This document shows positions 32,532 through 43,742 of a stretch of 47,224 nt of DNA, in pieces. The DNA comes from Gordonia araii NBRC 100433. GTDB taxonomy: Bacteria > Actinomycetota > Actinomycetes > Mycobacteriales > Mycobacteriaceae. Where the stretch lies: the NCBI RefSeq assembly GCF_000241265.1, contig NZ_BAEE01000004.1:1-47224 (forward strand), in the 5' to 3' direction. Every line of letters begins with the position of its first letter. Positions within the stretch are counted from its first letter, which is position 1. The notes beneath the pieces were generated by a model. That model was given only the letters and a program-made list of their open reading frames with translations, was not told the origin of the DNA and ran no database searches. Both the position numbers and the translations under genes were made by a program.

Positions 32532-34408
32532 CGCGCACCCACCGTCGTCGAAAGATCGTCGCGGTCGGCGGCGCCGGCGGCCGGCGCTGCCTGGTCCTCC
32601 TGGTCTCCCGACGCCGAAGCGATCGGATTGGCCAGGTCGTGTCCGGCGGCGACCATCGACGCATACGGGATCTCGTGGTCGGCCATGCGCTGCCGATTCC
32701 GCAACTGCAGGCGGTTGAGGTGGATCGCGCCGAACGTCGGAGCGAACAGGTCCCACCGGGTGAAGCGATCGACGAGTTCGGGGTGCTGCGCCTGGAAAGC
32801 GTCGATGCTGGCGGCAACCTCGGCCCAGAAGTCACGATCGTCGACGAGACCGTAGCCGTGCAGCAGTGCGGCGAGCGGACGGAAGAAGTCGTCGAAGACG
32901 TCCGAGAGGATCCCCAGATTGCGGGTCTCGTCGGCCTCCTCCGATCGGGCGCGGGCGCATTCGGGCGGCAGGTCGTCGCACTCGCCGAGGATGAAGACCT
33001 CCTCGCCGATGTCCTTGAGGATGACCCGTCCGGGAACGCCGTTGTCGAGGATCAGGATCAGATTCTCGCCGTGCGGGGAGAACTTCAGCTCATGGGCGTA
33101 CAGCAGGTAGGCGATCGGATGCAGGTACGCCTGCAGGTAGCGCCGCAGCCAGGCCAGCGGGGACAGCCCGGACCGCTCGATGAGTGCGCCGATCAGCGGT
33201 GCTCCGGTGTGGTCGACGTGCAGCAGCGCGGCCATCGTCGCCAGTTCCTCGCCGTCGCGCAGCAGCGGCACCGGCGACTGCCGCCACAACGCGGCGAGCA
33301 TCTTCCGGTATTCGGAGCCCGGTTCGGTCGCGGCGTTGAGCGCGGGGTTGCGGTAGCCGATCGCGGCGACCTCGTAGAGGACCTCGAATCCGATGGAGCG
33401 CAGGTACTCGTCGTCGCCGATGCGGCTGCGTACCCAGTCGTTGATGAGCGGCGTCGTGCTCATGTAGTCGGCTGACATCCCGCGCGTGAAGCCCATGTTC
33501 GTGATCGACAGCGACACCTTGGTGTAGTGCCGGGACGGGTCGGTGACGTTGAACAGCGTGCGGATCGACTGCTGCGGCTGGAACTCGTCGTCGGAGGGAC
33601 CGAGATCGACGATGCGCCGCGCGGCGACCTCCGAGGCGAAGAGACGCGCCGCCCGATTCGCCCACTGCCACGGATGGGCTGGCAGATACCGGTAGTCGGC
33701 CGGGTCGAGGCCCTGTTCGATGAGGTTCGCGTCGAACCGGGCGCGCTGCGCCGCACCGAGCTGAGAATCGAGGAGCGAGTCGTAGTCGACGTCGGACATC
33801 GCGGCGAACTCGACGTCGTCGGCCCACACGGCCAGCCAGTTCAGTCGCATCCGCGGACCGAACTCGGGCGCGTATCGGTGCAGATCGTCGGCGCTGAAGC
33901 CGATGCGTCCGGCGTTGGCGATGAAGCACGGATGCCCCTCGGTCATCGCCGCCTCGACCGACTGGAAGGCGACTACCGGATCGGTTTCCCCACGAGCCAG
34001 GTCCCGGGCCGTCACCCGCAACTCGGCGGGCCGGCCGGCGCCCAGCGCCAGGGTGTTCACCACCTCTTCGAGGTAGGCGGTGAGATCGTCACCGGCAAGC
34101 CCCATCGTCTCGGCGAAGTCGACGATCAGCGCTACCGGGTCGAGCGGGAAACCGGCCCCGTCGACGCTGCGCCGCAGGCTGGCCTCGTCGATGCACCACG
34201 AATCGAGGGCGAGGACCTCGGCGTCGAAGGTGTAGGTGGTGCGCCCGTCGTCGGAGCGCACCGCGTAGGTGCGGTCAGTGCCGTCGTGGCGCTGCGGGGT
34301 GACCATCTGCTCGTGGCACAGCTCGGCCAGGATCTTGCGGGCCAGCCGGAGACGGTAGGTGTCCCAGGCCTCGCGGACCTGGGCCACGTCGGTGTTCGTG
34401 GTCGACAT
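32528..34408 (-). CDS. IucA/IucC-family NIS siderophore synthetase (DesD-like)
   Basis: A 626-residue NRPS-independent siderophore synthetase. [44 protein letters not shown] and [23 protein letters not shown] are the usual ATP- and carboxylate-binding blocks. It adenylates a carboxylate and joins it to an amine or hydroxylamine. With a decarboxylase, N-hydroxylase and GNAT partner in the operon it corresponds to DesD, which oligomerises N-hydroxy-N-succinylcadaverine; whether it uses such a unit or citrate here is unknown. The C-terminal tail is Ala-rich and low in complexity. The ATG lies 6 bp after the NRPS stop. Confidence 0.9.
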   Translation of the reverse strand: MSTTNTDVAQVREAWDTYRLRLARKILAELCHEQMVTPQRHDGTDRTYAVRSDDGRTTYTFDAEVLALDSWCIDEASLRRSVDGAGFPLDPVALIVDFAETMGLAGDDLTAYLEEVVNTLALGAGRPAELRVTARDLARGETDPVVAFQSVEAAMTEGHPCFIANAGRIGFSADDLHRYAPEFGPRMRLNWLAVWADDVEFAAMSDVDYDSLLDSQLGAAQRARFDANLIEQGLDPADYRYLPAHPWQWANRAARLFASEVAARRIVDLGPSDDEFQPQQSIRTLFNVTDPSRHYTKVSLSITNMGFTRGMSADYMSTTPLINDWVRSRIGDDEYLRSIGFEVLYEVAAIGYRNPALNAATEPGSEYRKMLAALWRQSPVPLLRDGEELATMAALLHVDHTGAPLIGALIERSGLSPLAWLRRYLQAYLHPIAYLLYAHELKFSPHGENLILILDNGVPGRVILKDIGEEVFILGECDDLPPECARARSEEADETRNLGILSDVFDDFFRPLAALLHGYGLVDDRDFWAEVAASIDAFQAQHPELVDRFTRWDLFAPTFGAIHLNRLQLRNRQRMADHEIPYASMVAAGHDLANPIASASGDQEDQAAPAAGAADRDDLSTTVGAR

Positions 34409-34414
34409 TCGTTC

Positions 34415-37400
34415 CTAGCCTTCGGTCTCGTCGTCGAGGTCGGCGAGGCGCCGGCCGCTGTCGGTGAGCCGAATGAAGTCGTCTCGGGTGCAGTAGCTCA
34501 GGCGCGCGGTCTTGTTGCCGACCGGGTAGTCGCCGGCGACGGTGAACCCGACGACGGCGTTGAGCCGTTGCACGTGCGTGTTGCGGACGTCGGGTTCCAC
34601 GACAACGCGCGCTGCGCCCGCATCGAAGAACGCGGTCCGCATGATGTGCAGCATCACCTCGGCGGTGAAGCCGGCGATCCGCTGTTCGGTCGGGGCGACC
34701 AGCAGGTGCATGCCGATGTCGCCGTCGGCGTGCACGTACCCGGTGGCCGGGTCGGCCAGTTCGCTGATCGTCGGGTCGTAGAGCTCGAAGAGGAACTGGG
34801 GCTTGCCGTCGAGGTACCCCAGTCGCATCCCGTACGGGCTGCCGGTGTCGGCGTCGCGAATCATCTTCGCGACTTCCTCCTCGGAGGCGGTCAGCATCTC
34901 CCAATACTTCGACTTGGGGTGGTTGAGCCATTCGCGGATGATCGCCGCATGGTTCTGCGGGTCCATCGTCTCGGCGCTGAGGCGATCGGCGAGGGAGGCA
35001 TCATCGCCGGCCGGGTGCCCACTCGGCGGGGTTGAGGTGCCCACTGGGCGGGGTTGAGGTGCCCACTCGGCGAGTTCGGCTGCCACCTCCTCGTCGGACA
35101 AGGCCATCACTTCGAGATAGTCGGCCGCGGCCAGGTCGACATCCGCGTCGAGTTCGACGATCCGCTCGGCCAGTCCGGCGACCGTGCGGCGCGTGAAGAC
35201 GTCCGCGACCGACAGCTGCGGCACCGCGAGCCATTCGCGCACCTGCGCGACGAAGCGCGTCGCCAGCACCGAGTCGCCGCCGAGCGCGAGGAAGTCGTCG
35301 TGCACACCGATCGCGTTCTCGCTGTCCGGTCCGCCGGGCGCCCGGGCGGTGAGCACCTCGGCGAGCACGTCGACCAGCACCTCCTCGACCGGCGTGCGCG
35401 GCGCGGTGGCACCGAGCGCCTCGTCGGGTGCGGCGAGGTCGAGGACCTTCTTGCGGTCGTATTTGCCGTTGCCGGTGAGCGGCAGCTCGGGCAGAACGGC
35501 GATCGAGCGGGGAATCATGTGCTCGGGCAGGTCGACGGCCAGAGCGGTACGCAGGTCGTCGCCGCTGACCTCGTCGTGGGAGGCGTCCAGTGCGACGGCG
35601 GCCCGCAGATCCCGTCCGTCCGACCACGCGACCGCGCCGCTGACCGCGGGCTGACGCAGCAGCGCTGCCTCGACCTCGCCGAGTTCGATGCGGTAGCCGC
35701 GCACCTTGACGAGGTGGTCGGCGCGGCCCAGGAAGTCGAGGAACCCGCCCGGCAGGTAGCGCAGCACGTCGCCGGTGCGGTACCAGCGATGCCCTTCGTG
35801 GGTGACGAAGCGGTCGGCGGTGCGCTCCGGGTCGGAGCGGTAACCGGCCGCGACACCGGCGCCGCCGATCCACAGCTCGCCCGGCACGAAGTCGGGCCGG
35901 TCGCGTCCGCGCTCGTCGACCACCCGGCATCGGACGCCGGCGAGCGGAACGCCGTAGGGCACGAAGGAAGCGCCTTCCGGCAGGTCAGACGCCGCGCAGT
36001 AGGTGGAATGGATCGCGGTCTCGGTGGTCCCGCCCAGACCGGCCGCACGGCAATGCGGCGATTGCTCGCCGACGCGCTGCAGCAGCGAGACGTCGACCTT
36101 GTCGCCGCCCATGATGATCTCCCGGACCGACGGGGCCAGCGGCGCGAGGTCGAGGATCATGCCCAGGATCGACGGCACGCAGTTGAGCACGGTGACCCGA
36201 TGCTCACCCAGCAGCCGAACCCAGTCGTCGACCTTGGTGGTCGCGTCGTCACCCGGCACCACGACCGCGCCGCCGACGGCGAGCAGGCCGAAGACGTCGA
36301 AGACCGACAGGTCGAACTCGAGCGAGGACACCATCAGACTGCGGTCCTGCGGACCCAGCTTCAGCCGCGCGACGAGGTCGGTGAGGGTGGCGACGGCCGC
36401 GCGGTGCGGCAGTTCGACGCCCTTGGGCAGTCCGGTCGAGCCGGAGGTGAACAGCACGTAGGCGAGGTCGTCGCCGGTGACCGCGACCGGGTCGGCGGGC
36501 GCGTGTGTCACCGCGTCGGCGAGGTCGAGGACGCGAGCGGCGGCGTCGGCCCATTCGGCCGGACGGTCGGTGAGCACGGCGGCCGGTTCGGCGACGGTGA
36601 TGATTCGCTCGCGGCGCGCGGCCGGCTGAGTCGGGGCGATGGGAACGTAGGCACCGCCGGCGATGAGGACGCCCAGCGCCGCGACGACCTGCCCGCCGCC
36701 TTTGGGGAGGTTGACGATGACGGTGTCGCCGCGACCGACCCCGGCCTCGACCAAAGCCCCGGCGACCCGGCGGGCCTCGTCGGCGAGTTCGGCGTGGGTC
36801 CAGGTCCGATCGTCGGTGATGACCGCCGGTGCGTCCGGGCGCGAGGGAACGGACGCGAGGAAGTGGCCGTGCAGCGTCCCGTCGAAGACATCGGTATCCG
36901 GCAGCGGCTGCTCGACGGCAAGCCGCTGTGCGCGGGTCTCCTCATCGACCGGGTCTGGTGCCGGGACGTCCCAATCACCGGCGACGAGCTGGTCCAGCAC
37001 GCGGACGTAGTAGGCGAACATGGCCTCGGCGACGCCGCGCGGCAGCTCGGACACGCGGACGTCCCAGTTGAGCAGCAGTCCGCCGGAAACCTCGGTGACC
37101 TGGGCGTCGAGGAGCACCTGCGGTCCCTGCGAGACGATCCACGACGGCGAGCCGAATTGCTCGGTGACGACCGGCGAGAACAGCTCCCCCAGACCCAGTG
37201 CGCTGGTGAACACCACCGGTGAGACGACCGGCTCGCCGTGGTGGCGGCTGAGTTCGCGCAGCACGTCGAGGCCTCCGAACGAACCGTGCGCTGCGGCGTC
37301 GTGCATCTCCTGGCGCAGTTGCGCGGCACGCTCGGCGAGCGTGGCGGGCCGGCTCAGGTCCACCGCGACGAGGATCGACGAGGTGAAGTCGCCGACGACG

Positions 37401-38623
37401 TGCTCGAGGTCGGGGTGCTCGCCGCGCGGGTCGGCCGAATCGCGGTCGAACATCGGCACGGTGAGCAGGAACCGCGAGGACGCGGAATGGGTGCCCACCG
37501 CTTCGGCGAAGGCGGCGGCGACCGCGGCAGCCGGGGTCACGCCCCGGCTGCGCGCGTGCGCTTCGAGCCGGGTCCACGCGTCGGCGTCGACCCGGTGGTG
37601 CAGACGGACGGTTTCCGCGCCGGCGGTCGAGTCGGCCGTAGGCAGTTCGGGGGCGCCCGGCAGGTCGGCGATGCGCGAGCGCCACCAGGCGATGTCGGCC
37701 TCCCGCGCGGGACGTGCGGTACGCGCGGCACTCAGTTCCCGGTAGGTGCTGAGCAGGGGAGGCAGTTCCTCGCCGATGTAGAGACGGGCCAGGTCGTCGA
37801 TGAGGACGCGGTAGCTCATGGCGTCGGCGGCGAGCATGTCGACGTCGAGGTGGACTCGGCTGCGTCCGCCGGGCAGCAACGTCAGCTCGGCGGCGAACAT
37901 CCCGCCCTCGTCGACGGGCAGCATCCGGTGGGTGCCGTCGGCACGCCGGCGCGCGAGGTCCGCGTCGACCTCCTCGATCGTCGCGGTGCGCAGGTCGTGC
38001 ACGGTGCACGCCTGCGGGTGCAGCTCGCCGATGCTCTGGGTGCCGTCGGAGTGCACGCGCGCCCGCAGCATCGGGTGCCGCTGCGCGAGTGCCTCGACGG
38101 CGGCGGCGAAGCGTTCGGCCGCCTCCCCGTCCGTGGGCACGTCGCCGTCGAACTCGATGTAGAGATGCGCGGCGACGCCGCCGAGGGCGTGGCTATCCGA
38201 CCGGCCCACCCAGTAGGCGTGCTGCATCGGCGCGAGCGGGAACGGTTCGGCGAGATCCTGGGCACGGTCGGTGGGAATCTGGGCACGATCGGCGGGAATC
38301 TGGGCACGATCGGCGGGAATCTGGGCACGGTCGGCGGGAATCTGGGCACGGTCGGCGGGAATCTGGGCACGGTCGGCGGGGACGTCGGACCCGAGGAGGG
38401 CGGCCCACGCGTCGAGCCGCGGTTGCTCGGCCAGACGGGCGAAATCGACGTCGTACCCGCGTTTGCGCCACTGGCCGGCCAGCCGCATCATGCGTAGCGA
38501 GTCCAGCCCGTGCATCACCAGATCGCTCTCCGCCGCCAGCGAGTCGGCGTCGACCCCCAGGACAGCGGCGACCTCGGCACGGACGTCAAGGTCCGTCGAG
38601 ACTTCCGAACTGGCTACCGACAT
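34415..38623 (-). CDS. NRPS ArCP-Cy-A-PCP fused to a GNAT acyltransferase
   Basis: A 1402-residue synthetase. Aryl carrier domain with S42 ([10 protein letters not shown]); linker 82-122 of 7-residue ADRAQIP repeats; cyclisation domain about 127-555 with D262-x4-D267-xx-S270; adenylation domain about 585-1065 ([12 protein letters not shown] at 724; GKYDRKK at 1053); carrier S1118 ([10 protein letters not shown]). This is the MbtB order, but the thioesterase is replaced by an IucB/MbtK-like GNAT domain (about 1220-1390: [18 protein letters not shown]). A-domain pocket residues D771, L772, F775 and N814 resemble Cys-type codes, but Ser/Thr cannot be excluded. GAGG 8 bp before the ATG. A type B repeat lies in the PCP-GNAT linker. 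Confidence 0.9.
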   Translation of the reverse strand: MSVASSEVSTDLDVRAEVAAVLGVDADSLAAESDLVMHGLDSLRMMRLAGQWRKRGYDVDFARLAEQPRLDAWAALLGSDVPADRAQIPADRAQIPADRAQIPADRAQIPADRAQIPTDRAQDLAEPFPLAPMQHAYWVGRSDSHALGGVAAHLYIEFDGDVPTDGEAAERFAAAVEALAQRHPMLRARVHSDGTQSIGELHPQACTVHDLRTATIEEVDADLARRRADGTHRMLPVDEGGMFAAELTLLPGGRSRVHLDVDMLAADAMSYRVLIDDLARLYIGEELPPLLSTYRELSAARTARPAREADIAWWRSRIADLPGAPELPTADSTAGAETVRLHHRVDADAWTRLEAHARSRGVTPAAAVAAAFAEAVGTHSASSRFLLTVPMFDRDSADPRGEHPDLEHVVGDFTSSILVAVDLSRPATLAERAAQLRQEMHDAAAHGSFGGLDVLRELSRHHGEPVVSPVVFTSALGLGELFSPVVTEQFGSPSWIVSQGPQVLLDAQVTEVSGGLLLNWDVRVSELPRGVAEAMFAYYVRVLDQLVAGDWDVPAPDPVDEETRAQRLAVEQPLPDTDVFDGTLHGHFLASVPSRPDAPAVITDDRTWTHAELADEARRVAGALVEAGVGRGDTVIVNLPKGGGQVVAALGVLIAGGAYVPIAPTQPAARRERIITVAEPAAVLTDRPAEWADAAARVLDLADAVTHAPADPVAVTGDDLAYVLFTSGSTGLPKGVELPHRAAVATLTDLVARLKLGPQDRSLMVSSLEFDLSVFDVFGLLAVGGAVVVPGDDATTKVDDWVRLLGEHRVTVLNCVPSILGMILDLAPLAPSVREIIMGGDKVDVSLLQRVGEQSPHCRAAGLGGTTETAIHSTYCAASDLPEGASFVPYGVPLAGVRCRVVDERGRDRPDFVPGELWIGGAGVAAGYRSDPERTADRFVTHEGHRWYRTGDVLRYLPGGFLDFLGRADHLVKVRGYRIELGEVEAALLRQPAVSGAVAWSDGRDLRAAVALDASHDEVSGDDLRTALAVDLPEHMIPRSIAVLPELPLTGNGKYDRKKVLDLAAPDEALGATAPRTPVEEVLVDVLAEVLTARAPGGPDSENAIGVHDDFLALGGDSVLATRFVAQVREWLAVPQLSVADVFTRRTVAGLAERIVELDADVDLAAADYLEVMALSDEEVAAELAEWAPQPRPVGTSTPPSGHPAGDDASLADRLSAETMDPQNHAAIIREWLNHPKSKYWEMLTASEEEVAKMIRDADTGSPYGMRLGYLDGKPQFLFELYDPTISELADPATGYVHADGDIGMHLLVAPTEQRIAGFTAEVMLHIMRTAFFDAGAARVVVEPDVRNTHVQRLNAVVGFTVAGDYPVGNKTARLSYCTRDDFIRLTDSGRRLADLDDETEG
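35015..35075. repeat. Type B repeats in the PCP-GNAT linker, three copies
   Basis: GTGCCCACT occurs at 35015, 35037 and 35059, 22 bp apart, translated on the minus strand as [14 protein letters not shown] and SGHPAG (residues 1185-1205). The repeat sits at the junction between the carrier and GNAT domains. Confidence 0.9.
38260..38382. repeat. Type C 21-bp array in the ArCP-Cy linker, six copies
   Basis: GGGCAC starts at 38260, 38281, 38302, 38323, 38344 and 38365, exactly 21 bp apart, and encodes ADRAQIP (last copy TDRAQD) on the minus strand. The same 7-residue repeat is in the acylase 6.5 kb away. Confidence 0.92.
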
Positions 38624-38644
38624 GCGTATTACCTCGCTAAGAAC

Positions 38645-38656
38645 TTCTGATCAGAA
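38645..38656. promoter_or_regulatory. Perfect 12-bp palindrome upstream of the NRPS gene
   Basis: TTCTGATCAGAA lies 22 bp before the NRPS start codon. GATCAGAA is repeated in the leader of the fatty acyl-AMP ligase (41998-42005, minus strand). It may be an operator or leader signal; no regulator is known to match. Confidence 0.25.
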
Positions 38657-38671
38657 TTGGTGGTGGATGCG

Positions 38672-40336
38672 TCAGGACCGGGCTGCCGCGAGTTCCGCGC
38701 GGAGCACCTTCTTGTCGACTTTCCCGATGGCGGTCACCGGCAGCGAGGGCACCAGGCGCACCTCGTCGGGCAGCTTGAACTGCGCCATCCCCCGCTCGGC
38801 GAGGAACCCGCGAACCTGCGACAGCTCCAGCGGTTGACCCGGTCGGTGTTCGTGCGAGGTGACGACAAGCGCGCAGATCCGCTCGCCCAGGCTGTCGTCT
38901 GGCACGCCGACGACGGCGGCCTGCCGGATCGACGGATGCGCGATCAGGTTCTCCTCGACGTCGTCGGCGGCGACGTTCTCACCGGCGCGCACGATGGTGT
39001 CCTTGATCCGCCCGGTTACCGCAAGGTGACCCGACGGCAAGCGCCGTACCCGGTCGCCGGAGCGGTAGAAGCCGTCCGGTGTGAACGACTGCGCCGCCTG
39101 TTCGCCGGCACGGTAGTAGCCGCGGATCGTGTACGGCCCGCGAACCAGCAGCTCGCCGTCCTGTCCGTCGGGTACGTCCTCGCCCTTCTCGTCGACGATG
39201 CGCACCTCGTCGAACGCGGACATCGGCGCGCCCTGCACCTGGTGGACAACGTCGCGGTCGTCGACGAGGCGGGTGTAGCAGATCAGGCCCTCGGCCATCC
39301 CGAACACCTGCTGGGTGACCGGGCCGAGCGCGGCGTCGAGGGCTTCGGCGTCGGCCTGGGCGAGCTTCGCGCCACCGACCTGCAGCAGGCGCAGCGACGA
39401 GACGTCGGCCGGTTCCCACTCGGTGGCCGCGCACCACACCTGGGCGAGCGCGGGGACGAGTGCCGTCACGGTGACCCGGTTGGCCTCGATGAGGTCGAAG
39501 GCCGAGTCGGGACTGGGATTGTCGGTGAACACGACGTGCCCGCCCGCCGACCAGACGCCGAGGATGCCCGGGCAGCAGAGCGCGAAGTTATGCGCGGCCG
39601 GCAGCGCGGCGAGGTAGGTGTCGTTGCGGGTCAGCCCGGTGATGTTCGCGGAGAGCCGCGCGTTGAGGACGTAGTCGTTGTGGGTGCGGGCGATCAGCTT
39701 CGGCAGTCCCGTCGTCCCGCCGGAGACCAGCAGCAGCGCGGGAAGGTTCGGGTCATTCGGCTCGGGCAGCTCGGTCGTGTCCGGGTCGGAGTCGGGCAGT
39801 GCCGAAAACGCACCGGGATCCCCGTCGACGAAGACGTGCTCGACGCTCGGCACTCGCCCGACCAGCTCGGCGGCGAGGTCGCGATAGTCGTAGCCGCGGC
39901 GACCGTCCTCGGTCAGGTAAGCGACCGCGTCGGCGCCGGCGGCCAGATGGGCGATCTCGGCGATGCGGTGCGCCGGCAGGGTCATGACGGGCACCAGCCC
40001 GGCCCGCAGCAGGCCCAGCAGCGTGACGGCGAACTCGGCCGAGTTGTGCTGTTGCAGAACGACGCGCTGGCCGGGCCGCAACCCGGCGTCGACGAATCCG
40101 GCGGCACGGGCACGGGCCGCCCGGTTGAGTTCGGCGTAGGTCAGCGTGCGTCCGACGGCGGCGTCGGTGACGGCGACCTGGTCGGGGGTCGCAGCGGCGG
40201 CCTGTTCCACGATCTGCCACAGGGCGCGGTTGGCGAAGAGACCGGCCTCGCGATAGCGCTGCTCCGCCTCGGCCGGGTGCGGGGTGAAGCCGATGCTGAG
40301 GTCGGCGAGCGCGTCAATGTCGGTTTCGATACTCAT
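38672..40336 (-). CDS. mbtA: Aryl-AMP ligase (salicylate or 2,3-dihydroxybenzoate), MbtA/EntE type
   Basis: A 554-residue stand-alone adenylation enzyme. LLLVSGGTTGLPKLIARTHNDYV, the AAHNFALCCPG pocket, QVFGMAEGLICYTR, YRSGDRVRRLPSGHLAVTGRIKD and the late K in TAIGKVDKK match MbtA/EntE/DhbE. It makes aryl-AMP and loads the aryl carrier domain of the NRPS. Salicylate is the likely substrate because a salicylate synthase is in the same operon and no isochorismatase or EntA homologue is present. It starts 7 bp after the fatty acyl-AMP ligase gene. Confidence 0.88.
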   Translation of the reverse strand: MSIETDIDALADLSIGFTPHPAEAEQRYREAGLFANRALWQIVEQAAAATPDQVAVTDAAVGRTLTYAELNRAARARAAGFVDAGLRPGQRVVLQQHNSAEFAVTLLGLLRAGLVPVMTLPAHRIAEIAHLAAGADAVAYLTEDGRRGYDYRDLAAELVGRVPSVEHVFVDGDPGAFSALPDSDPDTTELPEPNDPNLPALLLVSGGTTGLPKLIARTHNDYVLNARLSANITGLTRNDTYLAALPAAHNFALCCPGILGVWSAGGHVVFTDNPSPDSAFDLIEANRVTVTALVPALAQVWCAATEWEPADVSSLRLLQVGGAKLAQADAEALDAALGPVTQQVFGMAEGLICYTRLVDDRDVVHQVQGAPMSAFDEVRIVDEKGEDVPDGQDGELLVRGPYTIRGYYRAGEQAAQSFTPDGFYRSGDRVRRLPSGHLAVTGRIKDTIVRAGENVAADDVEENLIAHPSIRQAAVVGVPDDSLGERICALVVTSHEHRPGQPLELSQVRGFLAERGMAQFKLPDEVRLVPSLPVTAIGKVDKKVLRAELAAARS

Positions 40337-40343
40337 GGGCTCC

Positions 40344-41975
<1,632 letters not shown>

Positions 41976-42048
41976 CGGGGTACGACCTCCAAATGATTTC
42001 TGATCGTTTTTCAAGACTTTGGTCCCGCAAAGGGTAGGTTGAGAAGAT

Positions 42049-42067
42049 TTAGGTTAGGTATACCTTG
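42049..42067. promoter_or_regulatory. IdeR/DtxR-type iron box
   Basis: TTAGGTTAGGTATACCTTG matches the 19-bp iron-box consensus TTAGGTTAGGCTAACCTAA at 14 of 19 positions by eye and contains the perfect palindrome AGGTATACCT. It lies in the 193-bp divergent region between mbtM (start 41975) and the ACP gene (42169), so iron-loaded IdeR could repress both arms. Confidence 0.75.
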
Positions 42068-42168
42068 CAGATGCACGCAGCGTCTACTACGGTTTGCGGT
42101 GACTCTCGCCACGGTCCGCCTCGGAGACGGGCCGTAGTGCGCCTATTCCCCAATCCCAGGAGGCCCCA

Positions 42169-42414
42169 ATGTCCGATCATGTCGAAAGCACGCTGAAGGA
42201 GATCCTCGTCGAGGATCTCGACCTCTCGCTGGACGAGGTGTCCGGCGACGCCCGCCTGGTGGAGGATCTCGGCCTCGACTCGGTCGCGCTGGCAATCGGT
42301 GTTGTCGCGATCGAGGAGCGCCTCGGCGTGAAGCTCACCGAGCGCGAGATGCTTGAGACGAAGTCCGTCGACGACCTCACCGAGCTCGTCCGCTCGCGCA
42401 TGGCCACGGTCTGA
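42169..42414 (+). CDS. mbtL: Acyl carrier protein (MbtL type)
   Basis: An 81-residue ACP. The phosphopantetheine serine is in DLGLDSVALAIG; the surroundings (DARLVEDLGLDSVA, VVAIEERLGVKL) are close to MbtL. It carries the fatty acid activated by MbtM until transfer to the siderophore. AGGAGG lies 8 bp before the ATG. The WS/DGAT-like gene follows after 4 bp, so the two are cotranscribed from the iron-box promoter. Confidence 0.92.
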   Translation: MSDHVESTLKEILVEDLDLSLDEVSGDARLVEDLGLDSVALAIGVVAIEERLGVKLTEREMLETKSVDDLTELVRSRMATV

Positions 42415-42418
42415 CCTC

Positions 42419-43693
42419 ATGAGCGAGTCCGCGACGATCACCCTCGGACCGCAGGACCAGACGTACCTGCACCTCGACACGCCCAGCCGTCCAGCGCACT
42501 GGGCGATGCTGCTGGAACTGGGCGAGGCGGACCCGCTCGACATCGCCGCCGTGCGGCAGCGCGTCGCCGAGCGAGCCAGCCGGTACGCGCTGTTCCGGAC
42601 CGGCATCGAAGGCGGACGCTGGCGTCGGCCGCGGGTCATCGAGGTGGACGCGATCGACACCGACGCCCAAGTCACCGCTGCCGTCTATCGCGACGACGCC
42701 GACCTGCATGCCCAGATCGGCACGCTGATGGGCACTCATCTCGAGCGCGGGCGCCCGTTCTGGCATCTCACCGTCTTCAGCCCAGAATCCGGGGGTGCGC
42801 GGCAATACATCTTGCTGCGGGTCCACCACAGCCTCTCCGACGGCATCGCCGGTGCCGCCTTCTCGGCCCTGCTCGCCGACGAGACCAACGACGACGGGCT
42901 CGCCGAGTTCGACCGTTTCGCCACCAGTCCGCGATTCCACATCAGCGGCATCGACCCCGACGAGTTGAAGACCGCGAAGGCCGCCTTCGAAGAGATCTGG
43001 AAAGCCGGCCAGGAGGGTCGAGACTGGCCGAAGCTGAGCAAGTCCGGGAAACGCGAAGCGGTGTGGCACAGCGTGTCCACCCGCGAGCTGCGCCGCGCGG
43101 CCAAGCGCGAGGGCGCCTCGGTTCACGAATTCCTGCTGGCGGCTGTCGGCGCAACGCTCAGCGAGGTTCCGCCGGCCGGCACGGCGTCGTCCAACGTCCG
43201 CGTGACCCTGCCGGTGACCCTGGACAAGGAGTTCCGCCACACCGGCAACGCCGTGTCCGTCTCGCTGCTGAACCTGGCAGCCGACGAAACGGCCGTCGCA
43301 CAGCAGATCCCGTCGGTGCGCGATCAGCTCGAGCGGATCGAGCGCGACCGGCCCGAGCTGTACCTCGCGGCCGCCGATGACGCGCCACGCGCTCCGTGGC
43401 CGATCTTCCGTGTGCTGTCCGGCGCGTCGATGAACCGGATGAGTCCCGACATCCACGTCGGCATCAATCCCGGATTCACCCGGGTTCGGACCGTGCTCGG
43501 CGTGCCCATCGACGACCTCACCGCGCTTTCGCCGCTGGTCGGCTATTCGTTCTCGGTCACGATCCTGATCCTGGGCGCCCGCACCAGCTTCGGCATCGTC
43601 TACGACGGGCAGTCACTCCCCGGCTACGGCGAGCGCTTCCTCCAGTCCTTCGACGCGCTGCTGACCGAAGCGACGACAAAAACATCCCCGTAG
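42419..43693 (+). CDS. WS/DGAT-like acyltransferase
   Basis: A 424-residue protein of the wax ester synthase/diacylglycerol acyltransferase fold, with the catalytic H136-H137-SLSD-G142 motif and a C-terminal NPGFTRVRTVLGVP segment near the usual family end. Family members join an acyl thioester to an alcohol. Its place 4 bp behind the ACP gene in an iron-box operon suggests that it takes the acyl group from MbtL, or esterifies the siderophore; mycobactin loci do not normally contain one. It might alternatively be an ordinary lipid enzyme caught in the operon. Confidence 0.8.
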   Translation: MSESATITLGPQDQTYLHLDTPSRPAHWAMLLELGEADPLDIAAVRQRVAERASRYALFRTGIEGGRWRRPRVIEVDAIDTDAQVTAAVYRDDADLHAQIGTLMGTHLERGRPFWHLTVFSPESGGARQYILLRVHHSLSDGIAGAAFSALLADETNDDGLAEFDRFATSPRFHISGIDPDELKTAKAAFEEIWKAGQEGRDWPKLSKSGKREAVWHSVSTRELRRAAKREGASVHEFLLAAVGATLSEVPPAGTASSNVRVTLPVTLDKEFRHTGNAVSVSLLNLAADETAVAQQIPSVRDQLERIERDRPELYLAAADDAPRAPWPIFRVLSGASMNRMSPDIHVGINPGFTRVRTVLGVPIDDLTALSPLVGYSFSVTILILGARTSFGIVYDGQSLPGYGERFLQSFDALLTEATTKTSP

Positions 43694-43699
43694 CGCGCC

Positions 43700-43722
43700 G
43701 ACGTGGTCACTATGACCACGTC
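43700..43722. terminator. Bidirectional terminator hairpin
   Basis: GACGTGGTCA-CTA-TGACCACGTC is a perfect 10-bp stem with a 3-base loop between the converging acyltransferase and TetR genes. No T run. Confidence 0.6.
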
Positions 43723-43742
43723 CCTGCGCGTGGCGGAAGATT

